Of a stretch of DNA of 61,295 bases, positions 25,775-34,334 are shown piece after piece. The stretch's first letter is position 1, and every line of letters starts with the position of its first letter. The stretch is taken from assembly GCA_026391125.1 (NCBI GenBank), contig JAPLEO010000038.1:1-61295 (forward strand). The letters run 5' to 3'. The notes under the pieces are model-generated. The model ran no database searches. It was not told where the DNA came from and saw only the letters and a list, made by a program, of their open reading frames with translations. The DNA is from Bacteroidota bacterium (GTDB taxonomy: Bacteria > Bacteroidota > Bacteroidia > Chitinophagales > Chitinophagaceae). The position numbers were made by a program, and so were the translations under genes.

Positions 25775-26377
25775 TTATGCAATTACCTGAGACTGTCTTG
25801 AAATAATAAACGCGATCAAGTCGTCTAATAAAATACCAGCTCTATTGGCTGCGTCTTGAATTTCTTCTCTTGAAACATTTGCTGCAAAAGACTTTTCTTT
25901 AAAGCGCTTTTTTACCCCTTTCACATCCATTCCTTCATAGCCGTTCGGGCGCATCAATGAATAGGCATGTATTAGTCCAGATAGCTCATCAAACGCAAAT
26001 AACATCTTATCCATATTATTAACTGGATCTACTCCAAAATGGTTAGGACCATGAGATGCAATGGCGTGCATGATATCTGGATCGATTTGAAGATCCTCTA
26101 AATGTTCAATTATTTTTTTGCAATGCAAATCTGGCCATTGATCCCAATCTGCATCATGCAATAATCCCGACATTTCCCAAGCCCAGATTCCTTTGTCATC
26201 AAGGTTTTCTTTCTCAGTAGCCCAACACTTCATTAAATGAGCCACTTGCAGCATGTGCATTTGTAATTTGGGATTCAATACCCAATCCTTAAACAATTGC
26301 ATAGCAGCTTCTTTTGATAATAGGTTTCCTTTGTTTTCAGGCTTCCCAAACTCATTCCGATTTAATAATAATGACAT
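25775..26377 (-). CDS. HD-domain protein (putative phosphohydrolase)
   Basis: A 200-residue cytosolic protein with an HD superfamily core: His in MHMLQVAHLM (about residue 41-47), the HD pair in GLLHDADWD (about 74-75), a later His in AIASHGPNHFG and Asp in FAFDELSG. The pattern resembles small metal-dependent phosphohydrolases annotated HDIG. It lacks RelA/SpoT or GD-specific features, so substrate is unknown. I start at ATG 26377; the GTG two codons upstream is possible. The N-terminus carries about 20 extra residues before the usual family start. It lies 23 bp upstream of the M24 peptidase and may be in the same operon. Confidence 0.75.
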   Translation of the reverse strand: MSLLLNRNEFGKPENKGNLLSKEAAMQLFKDWVLNPKLQMHMLQVAHLMKCWATEKENLDDKGIWAWEMSGLLHDADWDQWPDLHCKKIIEHLEDLQIDPDIMHAIASHGPNHFGVDPVNNMDKMLFAFDELSGLIHAYSLMRPNGYEGMDVKGVKKRFKEKSFAANVSREEIQDAANRAGILLDDLIAFIISRQSQVIA

Positions 26378-26467
26378 ATTCACCCATTTATAATTTTCTC
26401 AAAAAAGGAGGCATGATTTTCAGTACTTTAGCCTCATTCGTTCAATCACTATAAAAGTAACAGAACT

Positions 26468-28456
26468 ATGTTTAAAAAATTAGTTTCATTTACCGCTTTT
26501 TTTGCATTTGCGGTAATACAGCTGTCTGCTCAAACAGCAACAACAACATCTCCGACTGAAGTAAAGTCGAAATACGACCAACACTTATTATTTGGCCCAT
26601 TGTTTTATCCAACTGCAGGAAATGAGTTTCGCGCAGCAAGTGGTGAGCCTGGTCATGCTTATTGGCAAAATAGAGCAGATTACAAGATCACAGCCTCTCT
26701 CAATGAAGAAAAAAACGAGATCACTGGTTCTGTAGTTATCAGTTATAAAAACAATAGCCCTCAAGAATTACCCTATATCTGGTTACAATTAGATCAAAAC
26801 TTGTATGATTTACAGTCACGCGGTCAGGCTAAAATGCCTGCAACAGGCCGTAGTAGATATGGTGATGCGAAAAGTACTTTCAGTGGTGGATATAAAATCA
26901 CTGCCGTACAATTAGTATCTGCTGGAAAAGCCTCAGAAAATATACCTTATGTGATTACAGATACTAGAATGCAATTGCGTTTGGCAAAAGCATTGTCAGC
27001 AAGAACTGGCGCAGTTTCAGTAAAGATTGATTATAGCTACGTCATTCCAGAATATGGTTCAGATAGAACTGGGATCCTAAAAACCAAGAATGGTAATATT
27101 TACGCAGTAGCACAATGGTATCCAAGGGTATGTGTATTCGATGATTTACAAGGTTGGAATACTTTACCTTATTTAGGTGCTAGTGAATTTTATTTAGAAT
27201 ATGGCGACTTAGAAGCCACATTAACAGTACCTGCTTCTCATATAGTAGTGGCATCGGGTGAATTATTAAATGCACAGGAAGTATTAACTCCAGTTCAACT
27301 AAAAAGATATAATCAAGCAAAGGGTAGCGATAGCACGGTAACTATTCGTAGTGAAGCTGAAGTAAAAGATCCTACATCAAGACCCGATAAAGCTACCTGC
27401 ACTTGGAAATTTGCGATCAGTAATGCTCGTGATTTTGCTTGGGCTACTTCTAAAAGTTTTATTTGGGATGCAGCAAAAATCAATCTTCCTAGTGGGAAAA
27501 AATGTTTGGCTACAAGTGTTTATCCGAGCGAATCAGCAGGTGTAAAAGGCTGGGGTAGGGCTACGGAATATACGAAAGGAAGTATTGAAAATTATAGCAA
27601 ACGTTGGTTTGAATTCCCTTATCCTGTTGCTTCAAACGTGGCCAGTAATGTGGGCGGTATGGAATATCCTGGTATTGTATTTTGCGGATATACTGCAAAA
27701 ACAGCTGGATTGTTTGGCGTAACTGATCACGAGTTCGGACATACTTGGTTCCCAATGATCGTTGGAAGTAATGAACGTAAATATGGTTGGATGGATGAAG
27801 GTTTTAATACTTTCATCAACTCTATTGCCTCAGAAGACTTTAATAAAGGAGAATACAAAGCTGGAAAAACAGATAACCATGGTTATTCAAGATATTTATT
27901 CGGACCAACTACCGAAGCCATGTTAAACACGCCAGATGTTTTGCAAGAAAGAAATATCGGAATCTCATTATATGCAAAACCTGGTTATGCATTAACGCTT
28001 TTAAGGGATCAAATTTTGGGTCAGGATCGTTTTGATTATGCATTCAAAAAATATATCCGTGATTGGAAATTCAAACATCCTTCACCTTATGACTTTTTTA
28101 GAAGTATAGAAAATGGTGCAGGAGAAGACCTTGCTTGGTTTTGGAGAGGAATGTTCCTTGAGAATTACAAATTGGATCAAGCTATTTCTAAAGTTGATTA
28201 TATAGGTAATGATGCTAAGAATGGTGCACTAATAACGATTGAAAATTTGGAACAGTTGGCAATGCCTGTAGTAATTGAATTCACTACCAAATCTGGTGTA
28301 GTGGAAAGGAAAGCTTTACCTGTAGAAATTTGGCAAAATAATTCAAGTTGGAAAGTTCGTTTGAATACTACTGAAGAGCTTCAGAAAGTGGTGATTGACC
28401 CAGACCATTCTTTCCCAGATATTAATTCAGCGAATAATACCTGGAAAGCAAATTAA
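26468..28456 (+). CDS. Exported M1 family metallopeptidase
   Basis: A 662-residue gluzincin aminopeptidase-type protein with a signal peptide (to about residue 21, LSAQ). The zinc site reads [25 protein letters not shown]: HExxH (with Glu as general base) and the third ligand Glu 19 residues later. The exopeptidase motif appears as GGMEYP in place of the canonical GAMEN, as in other Bacteroidota M1 proteins. N-terminal beta domain (about 60-310) and C-terminal region with an Ig-like part (about 560-640) are recognisable. Likely digests peptides in the periplasm or outside. Monocistronic with a good terminator. Confidence 0.92.
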   Translation: MFKKLVSFTAFFAFAVIQLSAQTATTTSPTEVKSKYDQHLLFGPLFYPTAGNEFRAASGEPGHAYWQNRADYKITASLNEEKNEITGSVVISYKNNSPQELPYIWLQLDQNLYDLQSRGQAKMPATGRSRYGDAKSTFSGGYKITAVQLVSAGKASENIPYVITDTRMQLRLAKALSARTGAVSVKIDYSYVIPEYGSDRTGILKTKNGNIYAVAQWYPRVCVFDDLQGWNTLPYLGASEFYLEYGDLEATLTVPASHIVVASGELLNAQEVLTPVQLKRYNQAKGSDSTVTIRSEAEVKDPTSRPDKATCTWKFAISNARDFAWATSKSFIWDAAKINLPSGKKCLATSVYPSESAGVKGWGRATEYTKGSIENYSKRWFEFPYPVASNVASNVGGMEYPGIVFCGYTAKTAGLFGVTDHEFGHTWFPMIVGSNERKYGWMDEGFNTFINSIASEDFNKGEYKAGKTDNHGYSRYLFGPTTEAMLNTPDVLQERNIGISLYAKPGYALTLLRDQILGQDRFDYAFKKYIRDWKFKHPSPYDFFRSIENGAGEDLAWFWRGMFLENYKLDQAISKVDYIGNDAKNGALITIENLEQLAMPVVIEFTTKSGVVERKALPVEIWQNNSSWKVRLNTTEELQKVVIDPDHSFPDINSANNTWKAN

Positions 28457-28464
28457 TATTTACT

Positions 28465-28504
28465 AAATGCTACTGATGCACACCAGCGTCAGTAGCATTT
28501 TCAT
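28465..28504 (+). terminator. Intrinsic terminator of the M1 peptidase gene
   Basis: AAATGCTACTGA (28465-28476) pairs with TCAGTAGCATTT (28489-28500), with three more inner pairs and a T-rich tail. Confidence 0.88.
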
Positions 28505-28513
28505 TTTGAGTTT

Positions 28514-29332
28514 ATGAACAAAGAATTACACATTTTAATTTGTACCGTTTTAATTATATCTCTTTGGGCTTGTTCGAGGAAACCTTACGCAGATACCAAC
28601 AAATCCTATCAAAAGCAGGCAAAGGCTTTTGCTGAGAATTTGAAAGCTGTACCGGAACAATGGACTTCAGATTCTATTAAACAGCCCGCATTCTGGGTAG
28701 GGACTACGAATTTCAATATGCGTAAACCAAGCTTTGTGATCATTCATCATACAGCTCAAAATGCCTGTGAGCAAACTTTGAAGACCTTTACTATGACAAA
28801 GACACAGGTTAGTGCACACTATGTGATTTGTAAAGATGGTACCATACATCATATGTTGAACGATTACTTCCGAGCATGGCATGGTGGAATTGCAAAGTGG
28901 GGGAGTATGACTGATATTAATTCTACTTCCATTGGAATTGAACTGGACAATAATGGATTTGAACCCTTTGATAGTTTACAGATAAAAAGCTTAATCAGTT
29001 TATTGGCGCGCCTGAAAAAAACATTTAATATCCCTGCTGCGAATTTTATTGGTCACGGTGATATCGCGCCAGTGAGGAAGAATGATCCCAATTGGCGATT
29101 CCCTTGGAAAACATTAGCTGATAATGGATTTGGTTTATGGTACGACGAAAAATTAGAGGAGGTTCCTGCCGGGTTTAATCATTTACAAGCCCTGAGAATA
29201 ATTGGCTATGATGTAAAAGATACAACTGCTGCCTTCCAATCTTTTAAAAGACATTTCTTACAAGACAGTACCCGAAAATTAAACGAAACAGATAAAGTAG
29301 TACTCTATAATTTGCAGAAAAAGTATTGGTAA
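28514..29332 (+). CDS. N-acetylmuramoyl-L-alanine amidase, lipoprotein (amidase_2 family)
   Basis: A 272-residue lipoprotein (lipobox LWACS, Cys20) with an AmpD/PGRP-type zinc amidase domain that cuts the bond between N-acetylmuramic acid and L-Ala of peptidoglycan. Zinc-site and catalytic landmarks: FVIIHHTA (about residue 75), SAHYVICKDGTIHHM, SIGIELDNNG and FIGHGDIAPVRKNDPNWRFPW with the second His and Asp. Being anchored to a membrane on the periplasmic side, it likely takes part in wall turnover. The stop codon abuts the stop of the convergent SCO gene with no base between, so transcripts from both sides must overlap. Confidence 0.92.
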   Translation: MNKELHILICTVLIISLWACSRKPYADTNKSYQKQAKAFAENLKAVPEQWTSDSIKQPAFWVGTTNFNMRKPSFVIIHHTAQNACEQTLKTFTMTKTQVSAHYVICKDGTIHHMLNDYFRAWHGGIAKWGSMTDINSTSIGIELDNNGFEPFDSLQIKSLISLLARLKKTFNIPAANFIGHGDIAPVRKNDPNWRFPWKTLADNGFGLWYDEKLEEVPAGFNHLQALRIIGYDVKDTTAAFQSFKRHFLQDSTRKLNETDKVVLYNLQKKYW

Positions 29333-29980
29333 TTATTCTTTCTTAAGCGTTTCTATATCAGCAATCATCCTTTCCATTTCTAACGGTAGTGTACCGTTGT
29401 ATACCCCGCGAATCCGACGCTGTTTATCAATCAGCATACAATTTTCTGTATGCAAAAAATCATTTTGAACACCATAGAAACCAATCACATTTCCTGCGTA
29501 ATAGTCTTTTTTTGCAATTGCATAAATGGCATTCACGTCTCCAGTCAATAAATGCCATTTACCAGATTGAATTCCTTTTCTTGTGGCATATTTTCTTAAA
29601 ACGCTAACGCTATCTCTTTCAGGAGTAACTGAATGAGAGAGTAATAAAATAGAACTATCATTTTTATATTTTTCCTGGATCATTTTTAGGTTGTCTGTCA
29701 TTCTCGGACAAATACTACCACAACTAGTAAACATAAAATTTGCAACATAAATTTTATTCGACACCGTTTTTTCAGTGATAGTATTGCCATCCTGATCAGT
29801 AAATGAAAAGTTGGGAATCTTATGAATATGTTGGTATCCAGTATCATTCTTATTGATCCATTCAGGAGTAAAATCGGGTTTATTTATAAATGGGAGTACT
29901 TCCTGATTCGCAGATTGCTGGCAACTAGTGATGAACAGAATCACTAAAAGAAGACTACTATTTTTTATTAACTGAATCAT
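29333..29980 (-). CDS. SCO1/SenC family copper-binding lipoprotein
   Basis: A 215-residue lipoprotein (Cys20) with the thioredoxin-like SCO fold. The copper ligands are all present: CxxxC as SCGSIC (Cys87, Cys91) and the distal His177 in DFLHTENC. SCO proteins insert copper into the CuA site of cytochrome c oxidase or act as thiol-disulphide reductases. It is the last gene of a three-gene operon; its start overlaps the MORN-repeat lipoprotein by 23 nt, indicating tight coupling. No oxidase subunit genes are in the window, so the oxidase-assembly role is not shown by context. Confidence 0.92.
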   Translation of the reverse strand: MIQLIKNSSLLLVILFITSCQQSANQEVLPFINKPDFTPEWINKNDTGYQHIHKIPNFSFTDQDGNTITEKTVSNKIYVANFMFTSCGSICPRMTDNLKMIQEKYKNDSSILLLSHSVTPERDSVSVLRKYATRKGIQSGKWHLLTGDVNAIYAIAKKDYYAGNVIGFYGVQNDFLHTENCMLIDKQRRIRGVYNGTLPLEMERMIADIETLKKE

Positions 29981-30551
29981 AAGGATTTGAACAAAGTTTT
30001 ACACCTATTAAACCATATTTTTTGCCATTGCGAATTTCATAATTCGCACGCACTGTGCTATCGTCCCACCATAAACGCTGACTTCCAATTTCTTGACCAT
30101 TTGCATAATGAAATAGCTTTATCAGAAATCCTTTTTCATTCCATTCTTTTAAGACACCTTCATATGCATCATTGGAAGCGATGAATTCAAATTTTGGTTT
30201 GCCATTTTGCCACCAAGATTTCTGTATACCTTCTTTTTTTCCTGCTAAGTAATTTCTATACTCAGCCATTTGTTTATTTGGGTACCACTTTTTTGTTTCA
30301 GCTTCTTGTAATCCATTCCAAAAGCATTCTATCGAAGCTGTATCTCCCTTTTCATATAACAAATAGGTTTTGCCAGAAAAAAGTTCGTTATTAAAAAACA
30401 TCGTATCCTGTTTCCAACTGATCGCTGGATTATCGACAGCAACAAGGTTGTTAGGAATCTGGTGTGCAGTCTGTTTAACAGCCATCTTTTCATTTTTTCC
30501 TTTGCAGGAAAAAATGAAAAGTATGGCAAGAAGGGAGAATATTATTTTCAT
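29958..30551 (-). CDS. MORN-variant repeat lipoprotein (YwqK-like)
   Basis: A 197-residue lipoprotein (lipobox IFSCK, Cys16). From about residue 60 on, short repeats follow the MORN-variant pattern of the YwqK group: NGLQEAETKKWYPNKQMAEYRNYLAGKKEG, then WWQNGKPKFEF, KEWNEKGFLIKLFHYANGQEIG and WWDDSTVRANYEIRNGKKYG. The YwqK label antitoxin refers to the Bacillus genes and need not apply here: no toxin partner is present and the protein is exported. It overlaps the SCO gene by 23 nt and starts 3 bp after the YHYH gene, so it very likely works with them. Function unknown. Confidence 0.8.
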   Translation of the reverse strand: MKIIFSLLAILFIFSCKGKNEKMAVKQTAHQIPNNLVAVDNPAISWKQDTMFFNNELFSGKTYLLYEKGDTASIECFWNGLQEAETKKWYPNKQMAEYRNYLAGKKEGIQKSWWQNGKPKFEFIASNDAYEGVLKEWNEKGFLIKLFHYANGQEIGSQRLWWDDSTVRANYEIRNGKKYGLIGVKLCSNPYDSVNKK

Positions 30552-30554
30552 GAT

Positions 30555-31310
30555 CTATTGACTAACAGTTCCAGCCGTTCCATAAAAACCAGAACCATTG
30601 ATGTATGGGTCGGTATCTGTGATATGATAATGATAGATTCCATTGGGATATTCTGTTGTAGCATGCTTATGCCCATGATAGGCATCCAAATTGCTATTCG
30701 TAACAACTACACCGTTTTCCTCAGGACCATACACTGGAAATCCATCAAGTAAAAAACCAAGTAAACTCGATTTAGTTGCTTTTACTGTTGTTAAATAGAT
30801 TGGCTCAACGTGATAATGGTATTGTCCTGATTGTTGTGGGTGGCCATAATATTGATCAAATCCATTTGCCTCATTGGTAAGCGGAGCATTCATGGCAGCA
30901 TATTGATTAAAGAATGGAACGCCATTTAATGAAACTCCAATTGGACCTAATGGGGTAGAAGCATGTGTTGTTGCTTCCGTTGGATTAATTGGGATCTTAA
31001 ATGTGAGGGTTTGACTTGCGATGGTGTTTGGGTTCTTACTAAATGTTCTTCCTCCAAATGTTGTACCAGAGAATGATTTGTAAAGGCTATTTGAAGAAGT
31101 GTAATAAGCAGAAACGTGATCTGGCAAATCATTTGATTTGATGGTAATATAAGTACCATCAGAAGTAATACTAGAAGCACCATATATTTTCTTGTAAACA
31201 TCAGGGACAACATTATTTGTTGTAGTAGTTGGAGTCGAATCTGATTTTTGACAGGCTAATAATAGGTACAGTAATGCAAGTGGGGCAACTGTAATTTTAA
31301 GGATCTTCAT
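30555..31310 (-). CDS. YHYH-domain lipoprotein
   Basis: A 251-residue lipoprotein (lipobox LLACQ, Cys20) with the YHYH domain, named for its repeated Tyr-His motifs. Two YHYH tetrads are seen (GQYHYHVEP and GIYHYHITD), with further His in YGHPQQ and DAYHGHKHATTEYP. The core also shows GVSLNGVPFFNQYAA and LLGFLLDGFPVYGPEE. Many closely set His suggest metal, possibly copper, binding; biochemical function is not known to me. It is the first gene of an operon with a MORN-repeat lipoprotein and a SCO copper protein. The N-terminal quarter is Ser/Thr-rich. Confidence 0.88.
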   Translation of the reverse strand: MKILKITVAPLALLYLLLACQKSDSTPTTTTNNVVPDVYKKIYGASSITSDGTYITIKSNDLPDHVSAYYTSSNSLYKSFSGTTFGGRTFSKNPNTIASQTLTFKIPINPTEATTHASTPLGPIGVSLNGVPFFNQYAAMNAPLTNEANGFDQYYGHPQQSGQYHYHVEPIYLTTVKATKSSLLGFLLDGFPVYGPEENGVVVTNSNLDAYHGHKHATTEYPNGIYHYHITDTDPYINGSGFYGTAGTVSQ

Positions 31311-31412
31311 AGTTGTTTGTTTTGCTATTTGACGTAGGTCTCTAATAAAACCTTTGCGTGTTTACAAAACAAAATCATTATTTCATTTTCTTTAACAATT
31401 GTGTAATTATTT

Positions 31413-32912
31413 CTACCCAATGATTGCTTTAAGTGCAACATAAACGCCATTCGTCCATCCAAATCCATCCTGTCCTGCATATTCTCCTCCACCCGCAAGC
31501 TTATTCAAGTCTTCTACATTATATTTTTCCATTAGTTTTCCTGTTTCTGCAAATACTTTTTCATTGAGCTTTGTCCATCTAATTGCAATCTCATTTGCCA
31601 AATGATGGATGCCATATTTTCTGAGTCCGGAAAAAGCGATCCACTGTAAAGGAGCCCAACCATTGGGTGCATCCCATTGTTGACCTGAGTGGATATTGGT
31701 AGTTACTAATCCACCAGGCTTTAATAAACTTGTTTCAACATAGTGCGCTACTAAATTTGCTTGATGCTGGTTGGCAATAGAAGTGAATAAAGGAAATAAT
31801 CCTGCAGCAGTTTTTTTATCAAGTGTTCCCTTTTTTACAAAATGGTAATCGCAGAAAAACTGTGCATCTTTATTCCAGCAATAGTTTAAAATGGAATTTT
31901 TTCTTTTGGCAGATAACTCTATAAATTCAGAAGCTTTTTGCGCTTGACCAGAAAGAGTTGCCGATTTTGCCAATATTTTTTCAAGCATATACATTAAGCA
32001 ATTCAAATCAACAGGAATGATATCAGTTGTTTCAATTGTTTCGATAGATTGATTATCAGAAAACCACCTACTACTAAAATCCCAACCACTTTCTGCTCCA
32101 GCTCTTAAATTGCTAAAAACAGTTTCAGCCTTATTTGCACAGGCTTTACTAATATGTACGTCTTCTGCGTAGCTTTCTTCTCTCGGACTTTGTTTAGCAT
32201 CAAAGTATCGATTCAGTAGTGTACCATCAGGCATCGAAGCCACTCTTTTTACTGATGTTCCTTTTTTCAAATCATCACTTCCTTCCATCCAAAACGCATA
32301 TTCTTGCTCAAGTTCTTTTTGATATTGAATATAAATGCTGTCATCTTTTTTTGTATCAGCAAGTAGTTGAACCATCAGTGCAAAAAAAGGAGGCTGACTT
32401 CTACTGATATAATATTGTCGATTTCCATTGGGTATATGTCCGATCTTATTGATCAGAAATGCAAAATTGTTAATCATATCTTCAATCAGATCAACCCTTC
32501 CAGCTTCTTTTAAACCCAACATGGTAAAATAGGAATCCCAATAGTATATTTCCCTAAACCTTCCACCAGGAACGATATAACGGTTGGGTAAATTGATTAG
32601 TGAACTTTTTTCATCTGAAACATCCCTTGTAAGCATTGGCCACAGATTGTTGATATTCTCTTCAACTGTTAACTGGAGATTGCTTTTATATTCTGAACCA
32701 AAAGAAGGAGGCAATGAAAAGTTTTCGAGTACGAATTTTTTCAAATCGAAATTTTCCTGTGATTTAGATTGTTCGTATTTGTTTTGAATTTCGTTTAAAG
32801 GAAAAAATGGGATACAGTCAACAAATGTTTTTCCGTCTTCTAAAATAGACCTCAATTGCACGTCTTCGAACAATGCTCCTAATTCAAAAATTTGAGTGGG
32901 TTGTTGATTCAT
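31413..32912 (-). CDS. treF: Alpha,alpha-trehalase, glycoside hydrolase family 37
   Basis: A 499-residue GH37 enzyme that splits trehalose into two glucoses. Both family signatures are visible: PGGRFREIYYWDSYF (about residues 117-131) and QQWDAPNGWAPLQ (about 412-424). There is no signal peptide, so like TreF it acts in the cytoplasm. Conserved acidic residues in the ESGWDFSSRWF block fit the (alpha/alpha)6 active site. The start is 18 bp downstream of an MFS carrier gene, which likely imports the substrate or exports a product. It could break down either imported trehalose or the cell's own osmoprotectant. Confidence 0.93.
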   Translation of the reverse strand: MNQQPTQIFELGALFEDVQLRSILEDGKTFVDCIPFFPLNEIQNKYEQSKSQENFDLKKFVLENFSLPPSFGSEYKSNLQLTVEENINNLWPMLTRDVSDEKSSLINLPNRYIVPGGRFREIYYWDSYFTMLGLKEAGRVDLIEDMINNFAFLINKIGHIPNGNRQYYISRSQPPFFALMVQLLADTKKDDSIYIQYQKELEQEYAFWMEGSDDLKKGTSVKRVASMPDGTLLNRYFDAKQSPREESYAEDVHISKACANKAETVFSNLRAGAESGWDFSSRWFSDNQSIETIETTDIIPVDLNCLMYMLEKILAKSATLSGQAQKASEFIELSAKRKNSILNYCWNKDAQFFCDYHFVKKGTLDKKTAAGLFPLFTSIANQHQANLVAHYVETSLLKPGGLVTTNIHSGQQWDAPNGWAPLQWIAFSGLRKYGIHHLANEIAIRWTKLNEKVFAETGKLMEKYNVEDLNKLAGGGEYAGQDGFGWTNGVYVALKAIIG

Positions 32913-32930
32913 TAAATGATAAGTAAAATA

Positions 32931-34178
32931 TTATGCAGTAGTTTCTGAATTAGTAACTTTTTTCTGAACCCTGTAAAAAACAATTAATAGGATGATCAAA
33001 AGTGTAATTGGAACAAGCGAAAAATAGAAAGCCGTTTGACCTCCATAAGCCTGAAAAATATTTCCAGTAATGATCGAACCGGTTGTACCTCCTAGCGCTG
33101 AAAATATAACGATCAGTCCAGACATGTAACCATGTTTTTTCTTTGGTAAAGAACTTAAGATCACAGAATTAATGGCTGGATAGATTGGTGCAATTAAAAA
33201 TCCAATTAAAGGAAAAATAAAAGTAGCGATTGGTGCGGTTGACCATCCAGTAACAACTTCCTCTGACGTGTTATTAGCCAAAGGGATAGCAACTAATACT
33301 AATGCTGCTGATAATACCAAACAAACAATAATTACACCAAGCCAGTTAATCTTACGAAGTACAATTCCTGCGATAAACCTTCCAATGGCAGTTGCAGCAG
33401 CTAAGATACTTGCCATTTGAATACTCAATGTTTGAGGTAAGTGTAAAACTTTGCTATTATAGGTGGGTAACCAACTCATAATGCTTTGTTCAATTAGCAC
33501 ATATACAAATGCGCTTGCAACAAAAACTATTACAATTGGAAGAGCAATTAATTGAAACATCTCAGCAAAGTCGTTCGAAATTGGTGCAGACTCCGTTTTT
33601 CTTACTGAGCTTTCATCCAGTGGAGAGCTTAATAATAAAAGGAAGGCAATGGCTACTATTCCTGCTAATAGATAATATACTTTTAGCCATGATGTTGATT
33701 GTGGATGTTGATCATCCACAAATGCGCTAAAAATAAAATAGCCAGTAAGAATTCCTACCATAAAAAACGATTCAATAAAGTTCATGAAACTGGCATGTTC
33801 TTTTTTATCGTTTGTGATAATACCAATCGTTGCAAATACAGAAACTTTGATCATTGCAAAACTGGCACCCGTGGCAGCAAAAAGCAACTTTGTCATGATA
33901 AAACCAGGGAATTGTGGCATTAATAAGGCTACCATTCCAACAAAGGCCAATGCTATTAACATCGCTTTTTTATAGCCAATCCTGTTGATATACGAGGCTA
34001 TAAAAAAAGAGACTATGGCAATGCTCAAGTCTTTAAAAGCTTCCAAAATACTTGCTGAAGATTCAGAAACGCCATAATTGCTTTGAACTTGTAGGATAAC
34101 AGTGCCTACACTGTTTAGTAAAATTGCAAAAACAAAATAGTTGAGGAATAAGGAGGTCTTAATTTTCCAGTTTTGCAT
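32931..34178 (-). CDS. MFS transporter, likely sugar carrier
   Basis: A 415-residue major facilitator protein with 12 predicted membrane helices. The cytoplasmic loop after helix 2 reads ASYINRIGYKKAML, a relaxed form of the MFS GxLaDrxGrkxxl motif, and a second copy occurs between helices 8 and 9 (GIVLRKINWLG). Several conserved acidic residues in helix 1-5 region suggest proton symport. The overall layout recalls the FucP/FHS sugar group. Operon with cytoplasmic trehalase points to trehalose uptake, but this is inference. The upstream region is shared with the divergent acyl-CoA dehydrogenase gene. Confidence 0.85.
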   Translation of the reverse strand: MQNWKIKTSLFLNYFVFAILLNSVGTVILQVQSNYGVSESSASILEAFKDLSIAIVSFFIASYINRIGYKKAMLIALAFVGMVALLMPQFPGFIMTKLLFAATGASFAMIKVSVFATIGIITNDKKEHASFMNFIESFFMVGILTGYFIFSAFVDDQHPQSTSWLKVYYLLAGIVAIAFLLLLSSPLDESSVRKTESAPISNDFAEMFQLIALPIVIVFVASAFVYVLIEQSIMSWLPTYNSKVLHLPQTLSIQMASILAAATAIGRFIAGIVLRKINWLGVIIVCLVLSAALVLVAIPLANNTSEEVVTGWSTAPIATFIFPLIGFLIAPIYPAINSVILSSLPKKKHGYMSGLIVIFSALGGTTGSIITGNIFQAYGGQTAFYFSLVPITLLIILLIVFYRVQKKVTNSETTA

Positions 34179-34275
34179 ATTTTCTCATTTGGCTTGTCTA
34201 AATATACAGAAGAAATAAAAAGTATCTGAGAAACATATGGTTGCTAACAAAGTAACATTAGATATATTTTGTTAA

Positions 34276-34301
34276 CTAACAATTGTTAGGAATTGCAATT
34301 C
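34276..34301. promoter_or_regulatory. Two abutting perfect palindromes, candidate operator
   Basis: CTAACAATTGTTAG (34276-34289) is a perfect 14-bp palindrome and is followed without a gap by GAATTGCAATTC (34290-34301), a perfect 12-bp palindrome. They end 6 bp before a TATTTTTA box (34308-34315) of the acyl-CoA dehydrogenase gene, the position expected for a repressor site. A looser CTAA-N10-TTAG dyad lies at 34244-34261. Confidence 0.5.
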
Positions 34302-34334
34302 ATTTCTTATTTTTACAGGATAAAATACTGATAC

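Noticed and set aside
29958..30551. Toxin-antitoxin system based on the YwqK-like protein
   Set aside because: The protein has a lipobox and is exported, and no toxin gene is adjacent.
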